64,000 bases of DNA, taken from Arthrobacter sp. MSA 4-2. GTDB lineage: Bacteria; Actinomycetota; Actinomycetes; Actinomycetales; Micrococcaceae. The position numbers and the translations under genes are program-made. Below the pieces are notes generated by a model, which saw only the letters and a program-made list of their open reading frames with translations, was not told the DNA's origin and searched no databases. The stretch spans positions 114,903 through 178,902 of the forward strand of contig NZ_JAEKGC010000009.1 of NCBI RefSeq assembly GCF_016405885.1, given 5' to 3'. Positions 51,060-59,966 of the stretch are shown in pieces (the stretch's first letter is position 1; every line of letters starts with the position of its first letter).

Positions 51060-51908
51060 TCAGGCTGTCTGGCGTGTGGGGGCGTGCGCCGGTCTGCCCA
51101 GTTCGAGGATCTCGGCGAGTTCGGCCAGGCGGTGCGCCCGCGCCGATTCCGCAGGTGTGAAGGGTTCGCCGTCGCGGCGGAACAGGAGTGGCCCTTTCCA
51201 GGCTGTAGGTACCTTCAACACCGGAGAACCGGCAGGTGGAACAACCTGCCGGTGGGGTGGAACGACGTCGGCTCGGAGCATATCGGCGATCACCCATGGA
51301 AGCATGTCGGGGTTCCGCGCGATACTGATCGCGAGGCTGAGCGCCCGTGTCTGGCCGTCAGCCAGGACGAGAGGGGTGGTGGGCCATACGCCGATCACAC
51401 CGCTGCTGGCCGCATTGAGGGCTTCGAGGACGTCCTCTTTGGTGAGTTGGCCCGGCACGGATAGCACCAGTTCATCGAGGCTTCCGCCGGCCGTCGGGTG
51501 TACGTGGATTCCGAGGATGTTGATGTTGAGTCGGGTCAGCTGGTGGGTAATCCGCTTGAGGGCACCAGGCCGATCCGCCAGGACGACCCGTACCCGCCAG
51601 AGAGCGGGTGCCGCGGCCAGCCTCCCCCGGTGACGCAGGGCAGGGGCGTGGAGCCAGGAACGAAGCAGGCGCATGACCGACGGCTCGGCAATCCAGATCA
51701 CGAGCGCTGTTGCCGTGACGGCCAGCACGGCCACTTTCAGGCCATAGGACAGCTCCGTGTTGACCACGAGGGCATGGACTGCCAGTTCGATGGGAAGCAC
51801 CACGGCCACGTTGGCCAGTGTCAGCCTTGTCCTGCCGGGTTCGGGAAGCACTCCGCACGAGTCGCACCGGAGCTCTGCAGTAGTTGAGTGATTCAATGTC
51901 TGCTTCAT
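51060..51908 (-). CDS. Membrane-anchored ACT-domain protein
   Basis: A 282-residue protein with an unusual layout. An N-terminal CDSCG pair (residues 16-19) precedes two membrane helices (about 32-50 and 55-76), then a soluble part with an ACT-like ligand domain (VVLADRPGALKRITHQLTRLNINILGIHVHP, residues 105-165) and a C-terminal region with a GNAT-unrelated charged helix (SARAHRLAELAEILEL). ACT domains bind amino acids. Fixed to the membrane without kinase or enzyme domain, it may sense amino acids at the membrane. The adjacent racemase-like gene supports amino-acid metabolism. Confidence 0.75.
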   Translation of the reverse strand: MKQTLNHSTTAELRCDSCGVLPEPGRTRLTLANVAVVLPIELAVHALVVNTELSYGLKVAVLAVTATALVIWIAEPSVMRLLRSWLHAPALRHRGRLAAAPALWRVRVVLADRPGALKRITHQLTRLNINILGIHVHPTAGGSLDELVLSVPGQLTKEDVLEALNAASSGVIGVWPTTPLVLADGQTRALSLAISIARNPDMLPWVIADMLRADVVPPHRQVVPPAGSPVLKVPTAWKGPLLFRRDGEPFTPAESARAHRLAELAEILELGRPAHAPTRQTA

Positions 51909-51988
51909 GGCTTCAGCATGACGAGCCTCCATTGCGGTGACATTACAGCGGCACCAAGATCACGTTACGGCGAGCCGGGGGGGTCTCA

Positions 51989-53089
51989 TTAGCCCTCCGC
52001 GGCGACCAGGGCGGATGGCGCGTGGCAGAAGGGCTGGTAGGTGATGTAGCCTTCGTCGCCGCCTTGGTAGTAGGTGTCGACATCCGCAACGGCAAGAGGG
52101 TGGTCCGCGCGCAGGCGTTCGACAAGGTCGGGATTGGCGAGGAATGCCCGCCCGAAGGAGATCAGATCTGCGCCCTCAGGAAGCCAATGGTCAGCATCTT
52201 CGCGCGCCGAGGGAACGGCACTGCCTGGCTTCGACGGATTGACGATGAGAGCGCCCTCCCACGCCCGGCGCAGGCCGCGGATCACGTCGTCATCCGGGCT
52301 TGCTCCCACGTGGAGATAGGCCAGGCCAAGCGGGGCCAGTTCTTCGAGCAGCGCCCCGTACAGCTCGGGAATCTCCGACTCGCTCACGTCCCAGATCCCC
52401 GCGCCGGGCGACACCCGCAGCCCAACGCGGTCCGCCCCGATTGCATCGGCCGTCGCGGTCACCGCTTCCACGGCAAAGCGGATGCGCCCGGAGACCGTTC
52501 CGCCGTAGCGGTCGGTGCGCAGGTTGGCGTTGCTCGACAGGAACTGCCCGATCAGATATCCGTTTGCGCCGTGCAGCTCAACGCCGTCGAAGCCTGCCTC
52601 CATGGCCCGGCGCGCCGCGGCCGCGTACGACTCCGCTACAGCGGGGACTTCACTGGTCGCAAGGGCGCGCGGCACGGGCGCCAACTGCGGGCCCGAGGGG
52701 GTGAAGACATAGGCGTCACGGGCTGCAACCGCCGAGGGCGCCACCGGCTGGTAGCCGGTGGTGTCGGGGTGACTGATCCTGCCGGCGTGCATGATCTGGG
52801 CGAAAATTCGGCCGCCGTTGACGTGCACGGCAGATGTGACCTGCCGCCAGGAGTCAATCTGTGCGGCGTTATACAGACCCGGCGTGAGTGGATTCGACTG
52901 TCCTTCCAGGCTCGGTTGGATGCCTTCGGTGATGATCAATCCAGCGGTCGCCCGCTGCGCATAGTAGGTTGCCATGGATGCCGTGGCGAGTCCCTCACCA
53001 CCGGAACGTACCCGCGTCATGGGAGACATGACGATCCGGTTGGGGAGGCGGAGCTCACCGAGGGGCAGATTATCGAAGAGAGAAGTCAT
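51989..53089 (-). CDS. Old Yellow Enzyme-family alkene reductase
   Basis: A 366-residue FMN-dependent OYE/NemA-type reductase for activated C=C bonds, nitro compounds and quinones. The opening MTSLFDNLPLGELRLPNRIVMSPMTR, QIMHAGRISHP, the HGANGYLIGQFLSSNANLRTD active-site region with His and Asn, and the GRAFLANPDLVERL end are all present. The ATG at 53089 begins six bases after the TACCCT -10 box, so the message is probably leaderless. Divergent from the MerR gene; it shares an operator with the quinone reductase at 53652. Confidence 0.93.
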   Translation of the reverse strand: MTSLFDNLPLGELRLPNRIVMSPMTRVRSGGEGLATASMATYYAQRATAGLIITEGIQPSLEGQSNPLTPGLYNAAQIDSWRQVTSAVHVNGGRIFAQIMHAGRISHPDTTGYQPVAPSAVAARDAYVFTPSGPQLAPVPRALATSEVPAVAESYAAAARRAMEAGFDGVELHGANGYLIGQFLSSNANLRTDRYGGTVSGRIRFAVEAVTATADAIGADRVGLRVSPGAGIWDVSESEIPELYGALLEELAPLGLAYLHVGASPDDDVIRGLRRAWEGALIVNPSKPGSAVPSAREDADHWLPEGADLISFGRAFLANPDLVERLRADHPLAVADVDTYYQGGDEGYITYQPFCHAPSALVAAEG

Positions 53090-53095
53090 AGAATG

Positions 53096-53127
53096 AGGGT
53101 AGAACCTGACGCTAACGTCAGGTGCAA
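53096..53127 (-). promoter_or_regulatory. MerR-type promoter of the OYE gene
   Basis: Reading the minus strand: TTGCAC (53127-53122), a 20-base spacer, TACCCT (53101-53096). The near-palindrome ACCTGACGTTAGCGTCAGGT fills 53123-53104. The long spacer is the hallmark of MerR-activated promoters. Confidence 0.75.
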
Positions 53128-53171
53128 ATCCATGGCGGCGCTGAATGAAGCACCGCACGAAGGGAGCGTCG

Positions 53172-53519
53172 ATGCGCATTGGTGAACTGGCGCGGCAGTC
53201 TGGTGTGAGTGTGCGGGCGCTGCGGTACTACGAGGAGCAGGGACTGCTGGTGAGCACGCGCACGCCCGGCGGCCAGCGCGAGTATGAAAGCAGCGCGGTG
53301 GACCGTGTTCGGTTTTTCCAGACGTTGTACGCAGCGGGGTTGAGCAGTCGCCGCATCGCGGAACTGCTGCCCTGCATCGACACAGGCGGCACCACCAGGG
53401 AACAGCAGGCGATGCTGCAGTCCGAACGGGAGGCGCTTGCGCATCGTATGGCGGAACTGCACGAGGCGAGTGCACGTCTCGATGAACTCATCACGGCCTC
53501 GAAAGCCCGCTCCCTTTAG
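53172..53519 (+). CDS. MerR-family transcriptional regulator
   Basis: A 115-residue regulator with an N-terminal winged helix (MRIGELARQSGVSVRALRYYEEQGLL, residues 1-26; RFFQTLYAAGLSSRRIAELLPC) and a short C-terminal coiled coil (EREALAHRMAELHEASARLDEL). Two Cys are absent as a metal pair, so an organic or oxidant signal is more likely than a metal. The ATG at 53172 follows AAGGGAG. It lies between two targets that carry identical 20-base operators. Confidence 0.92.
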   Translation: MRIGELARQSGVSVRALRYYEEQGLLVSTRTPGGQREYESSAVDRVRFFQTLYAAGLSSRRIAELLPCIDTGGTTREQQAMLQSEREALAHRMAELHEASARLDELITASKARSL

Positions 53520-53572
53520 GCTGTCCACCCTTCGGCGTCGGCGACACGGCGGGCCCGTCGCCCAGCCGTCAT

Positions 53573-53604
53573 TTGCACCTGACGTTAGCGTCAGGTCCTA
53601 GGCT
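53573..53604 (+). promoter_or_regulatory. MerR-type promoter of the quinone reductase gene
   Basis: TTGCAC (53573-53578), 20-base spacer, TAGGCT (53599-53604). The spacer holds ACCTGACGTTAGCGTCAGGT at 53577-53596, the same 20 bases as in the OYE promoter. Transcription should begin near 53611. Confidence 0.75.
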
Positions 53605-53651
53605 GGCGCTGCTGCAGGGAAACGCCCTGCACGGGAAGTTGAGGAGACCCC

Positions 53652-54554
53652 ATGCGGGCTGCGCGCTATCACGAGTACGGAAACCCGGACGTGATGATCA
53701 TCGAGGAAACAACCGAGCCCCACGCCACAGCGGGTTCCGTCCGGATCAAGGTGCAGGCGGTGAGCGTCAATCCCATCGATTACCTGCTGCGTTCTGGTGT
53801 CATCCAGGAGGTGCTTCCCATCGGGCTGCCTGCGATACCTGGACGCGATGCCGTGGGAGTCATCGACGAGGTCGGAGAGGGAGTCTCGAACGCACGCGTC
53901 GGGGACCTCGTTTTCGGACTTGGAGGCGTGAGTGATACCACTGCGGAGTTCGCGGTGCTCACGGCCTGGAGTGAGGTTCCTTCCAACTGGTCGGTGGAAC
54001 AGGCGGCCGCCGCGGGGCTCGCCTCCGCCACGGCTGCAGGGGTGCTCAACGCGCTAGGAGACCTGTCAGGTAAGACGTTCCTGATCGAGGGCGCTTCAGG
54101 TGCCGTGGGAAGCGCTGCAGCGGCCTTCGCGCTGGCCGCCGGCGCCCGGGTGATCGGCACGGCACGGTCTGAGAACCACGAATATCTCGAAAAGCTCGGA
54201 GTAGCGACGACCACGTACGGGCCGGGCCTGGCCGATCGCGTCAAAGCACTGGCACCCGAGGGAATCAATGCCGCCCTGCATTCGGCGCCGTCGGCGTCGC
54301 TGCCGGACCTGGTGGACATCGTCGGAGACAGCACCCGTGTCATCACCGTCATCGACGCAGAAGGGGCCGCACGGCTGGGCCTCCGCAAAGTGGACGCCGT
54401 GAACGACTCCTCCCTTCTCGACCACGCAGCCGACCTCGGCCGGCTCGGCCTGTACAGCCCCCGTGTCGACCACGTCCTGCCCCTCGACTCAATTCGGGAA
54501 GCGCACGAGCTCTCCGCGGGCGGCGCCGGCAAGATCGTCGTCACCCTGACCTGA
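53652..54554 (+). CDS. Zinc-less quinone oxidoreductase (MDR family)
   Basis: A 300-residue NADPH:quinone reductase-like protein, opening MRAARYHEYGNPDVMIIEE, with PGRDAVGVIDEVGEGV and the cofactor loop IEGASGAVGSAAAAFALAAGARVIG. No zinc cysteines. It has the same promoter type as the OYE gene, so both probably answer the MerR regulator and remove quinones or enals. The ATG follows GTTGAGGAG. The gene ends before the terminator at 54640. Confidence 0.9.
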   Translation: MRAARYHEYGNPDVMIIEETTEPHATAGSVRIKVQAVSVNPIDYLLRSGVIQEVLPIGLPAIPGRDAVGVIDEVGEGVSNARVGDLVFGLGGVSDTTAEFAVLTAWSEVPSNWSVEQAAAAGLASATAAGVLNALGDLSGKTFLIEGASGAVGSAAAAFALAAGARVIGTARSENHEYLEKLGVATTTYGPGLADRVKALAPEGINAALHSAPSASLPDLVDIVGDSTRVITVIDAEGAARLGLRKVDAVNDSSLLDHAADLGRLGLYSPRVDHVLPLDSIREAHELSAGGAGKIVVTLT

Positions 54555-54639
54555 CAGGAACTCAGAGCACCAGGGGCCAGAGCCATGCCGGGAACACGGG
54601 GCAGGGCCACGAGAATAGTTCTTCGCCAATCCGCGGAAG

Positions 54640-54672
54640 CGCCCGTCCTTCTCCACGGAAGGACGGGCGTTT
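54640..54672 (+). terminator. Rho-independent terminator
   Basis: CGCCCGTCCTT (54640-54650), eight-base loop and the exact complement (54659-54669), followed by TTT. It lies 85 bases after the quinone reductase stop and may serve that transcript. Confidence 0.7.
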
Positions 54673-54809
54673 GTGCGCTGCGGTTCATGTGGTCACCGCC
54701 GTGGGTTCCGCAAGGAGATGCCTGACCGCCGCCGTTTCTGGTGGGCAGCTCGGATGGAGTCTGCTGACCACACTCTGGCGGTGATGGCGCCGGAAGGCCG
54801 GAGCCGGGA

Positions 54810-55529
54810 TTAGGGGTTGGGCCGGGTTCCGTAACGTGCGGCGGGATCGAGGTGGAGACCGGACTTGAGCCCGACCGTGATGGGATCGGCGAGTACCTCT
54901 GTCCTTGACTGCTCGATGCCATCCAGGGCCGCAGCGACAACATCGGCGGGGTGGGTCTTCGGTGCATCGATCCCGGCCGTCATATCGGTGTCGACCAGAG
55001 CCATATGCAGACCGAGCACCTCGGTGCCCTGTGCGGCCAATAGAACGCGTGTGGCGTCGGTAAGGCTCCACGCCGCGGCTTTCGACGCCGCGTAGGACGT
55101 TGCTCCCGGAGCGCTGAACCACGAGGCAGCTGACAATACGTTGAGCACTGCGCCGCCCCCATTGGCACCAAGAACCGGAGCGAATGCCCGGGTCATCTTC
55201 AGGGCGCCGAAGAAGTTGATCTCAAACTCCCGCCGGATCACTTCGAGGTCCCCGGCCAGGAGATCAGCCCCGGACGCCACGCCTGCGTTGTTGATCAGCA
55301 GGTCGACATCGACCGCCCGAGCGGCCACCGCCTCGATCTGATCGTCATCGGTGATATCCAGCCCGAGAACTTCAACACCCTCGACTCCACCAAGGAGGTG
55401 GATGGAGTCCGTATCGCGGGCGGTCGCGTAGATCTTGCCCGCTCCGCGGGCCTGGAGCTGACGGACGAACTCGCCGCCGATCCCCCGATTAGCGCCCGTG
55501 ATGAGCACTGTTGAACCCTTGATCTGCAT
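54810..55529 (-). CDS. SDR-family oxidoreductase
   Basis: A 239-residue short-chain dehydrogenase with TGANRGIGGEF, NNAGVASGADL, the catalytic Ser in LSAASWFSA and YAASK. Asp at the end of strand 3 (LGLDITDDD) and the TARDTDS loop after strand 2 suggest NADP(H). It is divergent from a TetR regulator with two operator copies between them and thus probably is its main target. Confidence 0.9.
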   Translation of the reverse strand: MQIKGSTVLITGANRGIGGEFVRQLQARGAGKIYATARDTDSIHLLGGVEGVEVLGLDITDDDQIEAVAARAVDVDLLINNAGVASGADLLAGDLEVIRREFEINFFGALKMTRAFAPVLGANGGGAVLNVLSAASWFSAPGATSYAASKAAAWSLTDATRVLLAAQGTEVLGLHMALVDTDMTAGIDAPKTHPADVVAAALDGIEQSRTEVLADPITVGLKSGLHLDPAARYGTRPNP

Positions 55530-55546
55530 GGAAACACTTCTTTCTG

Positions 55547-55607
55547 TAGTGGACGCTAGTTAATCCATACAGCAAGATAGCACATTCCCTAGCGGACACT
55601 ATATAAT
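55547..55607. promoter_or_regulatory. Two TetR operator copies and -10 box of the TetR gene
   Basis: TAGTGGACGCTA (55547-55558) and TAGCGGACACTA (55590-55601) are imperfect dyads of the same type, ten of twelve bases alike. The second abuts TATAAT (55602-55607), which lies six bases before the GTG at 55614, so the regulator would block its own leaderless promoter. Confidence 0.65.
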
Positions 55608-55613
55608 GGCTCT

Positions 55614-56165
55614 GTGGCAGGCAGACCGAGAACATTCGACCGTGAGGCGGCGCTTATTGTCGCAATGGAGCATTTCTGGCGGAACGGGTACGAGGGTACA
55701 ACCGTGGCGAAACTGACCGAAGCCATCGGCATCACCCCGCCGAGCCTCTACGCCGCGTTCGGAGACAAGGATCAACTCTTCGAAGCTGCTGCCGCCTGGT
55801 ATTTCGCCGGCGTGCGTCGGCAGTCCGAGAAGGCCCTGTCCTTGCCGACGCTTCGCGAAAGCCTCACCGAGATGCTTCACCTCAGCGCCTACTCACACAC
55901 CAGCGAAGACACACCCCCAGGCTGTTTCCTCGCGCTCGAACCCCGCCTGGCTGAGCACAGGGAGACACTCCGGCGCCGCATCGCGGAGCGCGTCGCCCAA
56001 GGCATCGACGAGGGCGAAGTCCCCGAAGGGTCTGACCCCGAGCAGATTGCCAACTACATCATGGCTGTTCATAACGGCATGGCCGCACGCGCGCGCGATG
56101 GAGGAACCACCACCGAGCTGCTCGCAATCGCCGACATGGGACTCAGCGCCCTCCCTGCCCGCTGA
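55614..56165 (+). CDS. TetR-family regulator
   Basis: A 183-residue regulator opening MAGRPRTFDREAAL, with helix-turn-helix (VAKLTEAIGITPPSLYAAFGDKDQLF) and a helical C-terminal domain that includes a conserved PPGCFL segment with one Cys. The GTG at 55614 fits the family start; an ATG at 55606 is out of frame. Divergent from the SDR gene, with two operator copies between. Confidence 0.92.
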   Translation: MAGRPRTFDREAALIVAMEHFWRNGYEGTTVAKLTEAIGITPPSLYAAFGDKDQLFEAAAAWYFAGVRRQSEKALSLPTLRESLTEMLHLSAYSHTSEDTPPGCFLALEPRLAEHRETLRRRIAERVAQGIDEGEVPEGSDPEQIANYIMAVHNGMAARARDGGTTTELLAIADMGLSALPAR

Positions 56166-56568
56166 ACACATAGCACGCCTGAGACAGGTATTGGAGCGGC
56201 GCCCTCCGCAACCGTCGGTTCACGAGGTTGTACACCTGCGCTGAGCTTCACGTGTTGGTGACGAGGCGGTGTGCGACCGGCTGAGTGGATTCTGTTATCC
56301 CCGTGGGCGTGAGAGAGCCCATAGGCTGCCGGAAGTGCCGGACCATCTGAAGTTTGACTCGGTTGTAAGAACATGGTTTCTACTCGAATTCGGGCAGGGC
56401 GGAGGACGCCGCAAGCTTCCCCGCTGCCTCTCCGGCGAAGCATTCCGCTCGGAGTTGCGGCCGCGTTGGGAACCATCGGCCGCGGGCTCCGACTCGAAAC
56501 CACTGGCTGCTCGAGGGACTGGCGAGTTGACCGGTGCCCATCACTAAATCTCATATGGAGGAACCAAC
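56166..56568 (+). other. Gap of 403 bases without a clear gene
   Basis: Open frames here overlap and have unconvincing composition. One plus-strand frame beginning 56373 (RSIPLGVAAALGTIGRGL and TTGCSRDWRVDRCPSLNL) looks somewhat protein-like and could be a decayed fragment, but it cannot be assigned. GGAGG just before 56569 is the ribosome site of the next gene. I see nothing else. Confidence 0.3.
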
Positions 56569-57855
56569 ATGACGAATCGGCTCGATCAGACTGCAAGAGA
56601 TTCCGGAGGTGAGGAGCATGGGCATCAAGCGGTGGTCACGGTGCTCCCCACTCCGCTGAAGGAGAGGTCTCTGGCACCCGACCTCGCACGTGGGGTAATG
56701 CTGCTGCTCATCGCCCTGGCACACGCCCCCTACTTCCTCTACACCGCGCCCATCGGGACCATAGGCATCCACCCCGTCATCGGCAACCTGGCGGATCGCC
56801 TCGCCCAGGGGTTCACCCTGATGGCGGTCGACGCCCGCGTCTACACCATGTTCGGATTCCTGTTCGCCTACGGGATCGGGCAGATGTATGCCCGCCAGAC
56901 CGCCAAAGGCACCACCCCCGCCGATGCCAGGCGCCTCCTGCGCCGGCGCCACTGGTGGATGATCGCCTTCGGCGCCATCCATGCCGCCCTGCTGTGGCAA
57001 GGAGACATCATCGGCTCGTACGGCCTGATCGGGCTGATCATGGTTCCGCTGTTCTTCAACCGGACGGACCGCACCCTGAAGACCTGGATCGGCGTGCTGC
57101 TGGCACTCACCGCCGTCTTTGGGCTCGTGGGCGCACTGGCGTCCACGGTCACCACCGGGCAGCCAGCAACCAATCCCCAGGACATTCAGCTTCTCAGCAT
57201 CGCTGAACCGAACTACCTGACCTCGGTGCTCGAACGGTTCCCCGCCTGGATCGCTGTCCTGATTGGAAGCCTTGTGGGCGTTTCGCTGCCGGCAGCGTTC
57301 CTTATGGGTGTGCTTGCCTCACGGCACCGGATCCTGGACAACCCCGGTGAACACCTTGTGCTCCTGCGGCGGCTGGCCGTAGGGGGCATCGCCGCAGGCT
57401 GGGCGACGGGCGCCGCCCTGGCGCTTCAGCACACCGGCGTCATCGATATCGCCCCCGACGCCGTCGTCCAACACATCAGCCTCTTTGCAGGAACCTTCAC
57501 CGGCATCGGCTACGCCGCACTGTTCGGCCTCATCGCGCACCGCATGTCCCGGAGGTCCGCAGCAGCCAGCGGCCCCGTCCGCTGGGTCTCCGCCCTTGGC
57601 CGGCGCTCCATGAGCGGCTACCTCGTCCAATCCCTCGCATGGGGTCCGGTACTCGCTGCCTGGGGACTAGGCCTCGGCGCCCAGCTCTCCAGCTGGTCCG
57701 TCCTCGCCTACGCCGTCACGGTCTGGGCGGCCACCGTCGTCCTCGCCGTTGCCATGGAGCGCCGCGGCCTGCGCGGACCAGCCGAGCTGGCACTGCGCAA
57801 ACTCACCTACCGCGGCTCTGCCGCACCCAAACCCGCACCGATGGAAAACAGCTGA
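56569..57855 (+). CDS. DUF418-family membrane protein
   Basis: A 428-residue protein with about ten membrane helices. The start region ERSLAPDLARGVMLLLIALAHAPYFL and the C-terminal part SALGRRSMSGYLVQSLAWGPVLAAWGLGLG with VWAATVVLAVAMERRGLRGPAE LALRKLTY-like ending define the DUF418 family. Function is unknown; relatives include YeiB/YxaH-type proteins and resemble acyltransferase-3 proteins in outline. GGAGGAA precedes the ATG. Confidence 0.88.
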   Translation: MTNRLDQTARDSGGEEHGHQAVVTVLPTPLKERSLAPDLARGVMLLLIALAHAPYFLYTAPIGTIGIHPVIGNLADRLAQGFTLMAVDARVYTMFGFLFAYGIGQMYARQTAKGTTPADARRLLRRRHWWMIAFGAIHAALLWQGDIIGSYGLIGLIMVPLFFNRTDRTLKTWIGVLLALTAVFGLVGALASTVTTGQPATNPQDIQLLSIAEPNYLTSVLERFPAWIAVLIGSLVGVSLPAAFLMGVLASRHRILDNPGEHLVLLRRLAVGGIAAGWATGAALALQHTGVIDIAPDAVVQHISLFAGTFTGIGYAALFGLIAHRMSRRSAAASGPVRWVSALGRRSMSGYLVQSLAWGPVLAAWGLGLGAQLSSWSVLAYAVTVWAATVVLAVAMERRGLRGPAELALRKLTYRGSAAPKPAPMENS

Positions 57856-58133
57856 GCACCATTTCGTCCAGGCGCTCAGCACTTCCTGACAAGCTGTCGC
57901 TCACCTGACGCCGTTCACGACAAGGTGTGGCGTGCGCCCTGGCTGCGGAGATCGTGTTTTCAAGCGCTGAAAGCTGGCATCAGGTCGTGGGTCGTGCGTC
58001 CTAGCCGTGATGGCCGTAATGTTTGTCGCCTTGGTGATCGTCGCGCTGCGCCAGGACGATCACGTCGTCGAGAGCCTCTGACCTCGCCGAAGTAGGTACC
58101 GGTGCGCTGCGGGTAGAAGGGTAGAACTTACGT

Positions 58134-59885
58134 ATGACACCAACTCCCCTGGTCCTTGGGCCCATACTGCGGTACGTCGACGAAACCTCGGCAAGCATCT
58201 GGGTGGAGGTCGGCACCGCGGCACGCGTCGTCGTCCGGGCCGCCCAGCGGTCCTGGGAAGCACGCACGTTCGCGGTCCACGGGCACCATTACGCGCTCGT
58301 CGAGGTGGACGGGCTCGAGCCGGGAAGTGTCACCGCCTACACGGTGGAGATCGACGGACAGCAGGCCTGGCCGGACCCGGAATCGGTTCCCGAATTTCCG
58401 CCGTCGAGCATTGCGACACGCACCCCGGGGAAGCCCCTGCGACTGGCCTTCGGGTCCTGCCGCACGAGCGTCCCCCACACCAGGGAGGGCAATCGGACCC
58501 ACGGCATCGATGCCATGCGCGCGTACGCGCTCAACCGGACGAAGGACGACAGTTCACCGCGGCCGGACCTGATTCTTTTCCTCGGCGACCAGGTGTACGC
58601 CGATTCCACCAGTGAGGAGATGCAGCAGTTCATCCGCGGGCGGAGGGACATCGAGGAGGAGCCCGGCGCCGAGCTGAAGGACTATGAGGAGTACGCCCAC
58701 CTCTACAACCTGGCCTGGTCCGACAGTGCCAACCGCTGGTTGCTGTCCACCCTTCCCAGTGCCATGATCTTCGACGACCACGACATCCGCGATGACTGGA
58801 ACGCCTCGACCTCCTGGAAGCAGGAAATGGAGGCCACCTCCTGGTGGCAGGACCGGATCGTGGCGGGCCTGGCGTCGTACTGGGTGTACCAGCACCTCGG
58901 CAATATGTCGCCGGACCGGCGTGCCGAGGACCGCATCTGGCAACGGATCATCAACCATCACGACGCTGCCGAGCTCGACCTGAGCGAGGAGCTCGACGCC
59001 TTCGCCGACCGGGCGGACAAGGACCCAGCCAGCTACCGCTGGAGCTACTGCCGCGACTTCGATGACACGCGCCTGATCGTGGTCGACTCCCGCGGATCCC
59101 GAGTGCTGACACCCGATGCGCGGGCCCTGCTCACCGAGGAGGAGACGGCGTGGCTGGATCAGAGGATGGTGGGCGGCTTCCGACACCTGCTGGTGGGCAC
59201 CTCGCTTCCGTTCCTCCTGCCGCTGGGGCTGCATCACATCGAGTCATGGGACGAGGCACTCGCACAGGGTGCGTGGGGCGCGCGGGGCGCACGGCTGGGT
59301 GAGAAGCTGCGGCAGGGCATGGATCTCGAACACTGGGCGGCCTTCCAGAGCAGCTTCCGCGCCGTGGCCCTCATGGCGACGGAGGTGGCGGACGGCAAAC
59401 GGGGCCCGGCACCGGAGACGGTGACCTTCCTGTCGGGAGACGTCCACTTCTCGTACGTCGCGGAAGTGGACAGGACGTCGGGCAGCCGTATCCTCCAGGT
59501 GGTCTGCTCCCCGATCCGCAATCCGCTGCCGTGGCTCCTGCGCTCCTCCACCGCTATCCTCTCCTACGCCGTGGCGGCACCTCTTGGGGCCCTCGTGGCG
59601 CGCTCCGTGAAAGTTCCCAACCCACCGTTCCGCTGGCGGAACATCAGGGGACCGTGGTTCGACAACAACCTCGCGTCGCTCGAGGACACCGCGGACGGGC
59701 TCACACTGTCGTGGCAGTCGGGAACGGTGGACGGCGAGGACCATCTCCACCCCCGGCTCAGGGAGGTTGCCGCCATGACTGTGCCGCGGCGTGGGTCTGC
59801 GAAGATGCCGGGAGGGGAAGCTCTGCCCGAGGCGACGCTCTCGACTTCCAAGGGCACTCGGGCACGGAGAGGACGTCGACGGTAG
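58134..59885 (+). CDS. PhoD-like alkaline phosphatase/phosphodiesterase
   Basis: A 583-residue metallophosphatase of the PhoD type. A fibronectin-like N-terminal domain (residues 1-105) is followed by the catalytic domain: FGSCRTSVP, LFLGDQVYAD, IFDDHDIRDDWN and LSGDVHFSYVAEV, which supply the metal ligands. No signal peptide or Tat motif is seen, so it may act in the cytoplasm, unlike secreted PhoD. The ribosome site is weak. It is followed by a convergent lipoprotein phosphatase. Confidence 0.88.
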   Translation: MTPTPLVLGPILRYVDETSASIWVEVGTAARVVVRAAQRSWEARTFAVHGHHYALVEVDGLEPGSVTAYTVEIDGQQAWPDPESVPEFPPSSIATRTPGKPLRLAFGSCRTSVPHTREGNRTHGIDAMRAYALNRTKDDSSPRPDLILFLGDQVYADSTSEEMQQFIRGRRDIEEEPGAELKDYEEYAHLYNLAWSDSANRWLLSTLPSAMIFDDHDIRDDWNASTSWKQEMEATSWWQDRIVAGLASYWVYQHLGNMSPDRRAEDRIWQRIINHHDAAELDLSEELDAFADRADKDPASYRWSYCRDFDDTRLIVVDSRGSRVLTPDARALLTEEETAWLDQRMVGGFRHLLVGTSLPFLLPLGLHHIESWDEALAQGAWGARGARLGEKLRQGMDLEHWAAFQSSFRAVALMATEVADGKRGPAPETVTFLSGDVHFSYVAEVDRTSGSRILQVVCSPIRNPLPWLLRSSTAILSYAVAAPLGALVARSVKVPNPPFRWRNIRGPWFDNNLASLEDTADGLTLSWQSGTVDGEDHLHPRLREVAAMTVPRRGSAKMPGGEALPEATLSTSKGTRARRGRRR

Positions 59886-59966
59886 GAAACGCCTCCAGCG
59901 CCGTGTCCCCATCCCGGTCAGTAGGTCGGGTGAGAGCCGGCATTGATGACGCGAGACAGTCTCTTC

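Noticed and set aside
57856..58133. Possible 23-codon ORF and inverted repeat near 58010-58080
   Set aside because: No ribosome site, and the GATCGTC/GACGATC pairing has a long loop; nothing convincing.
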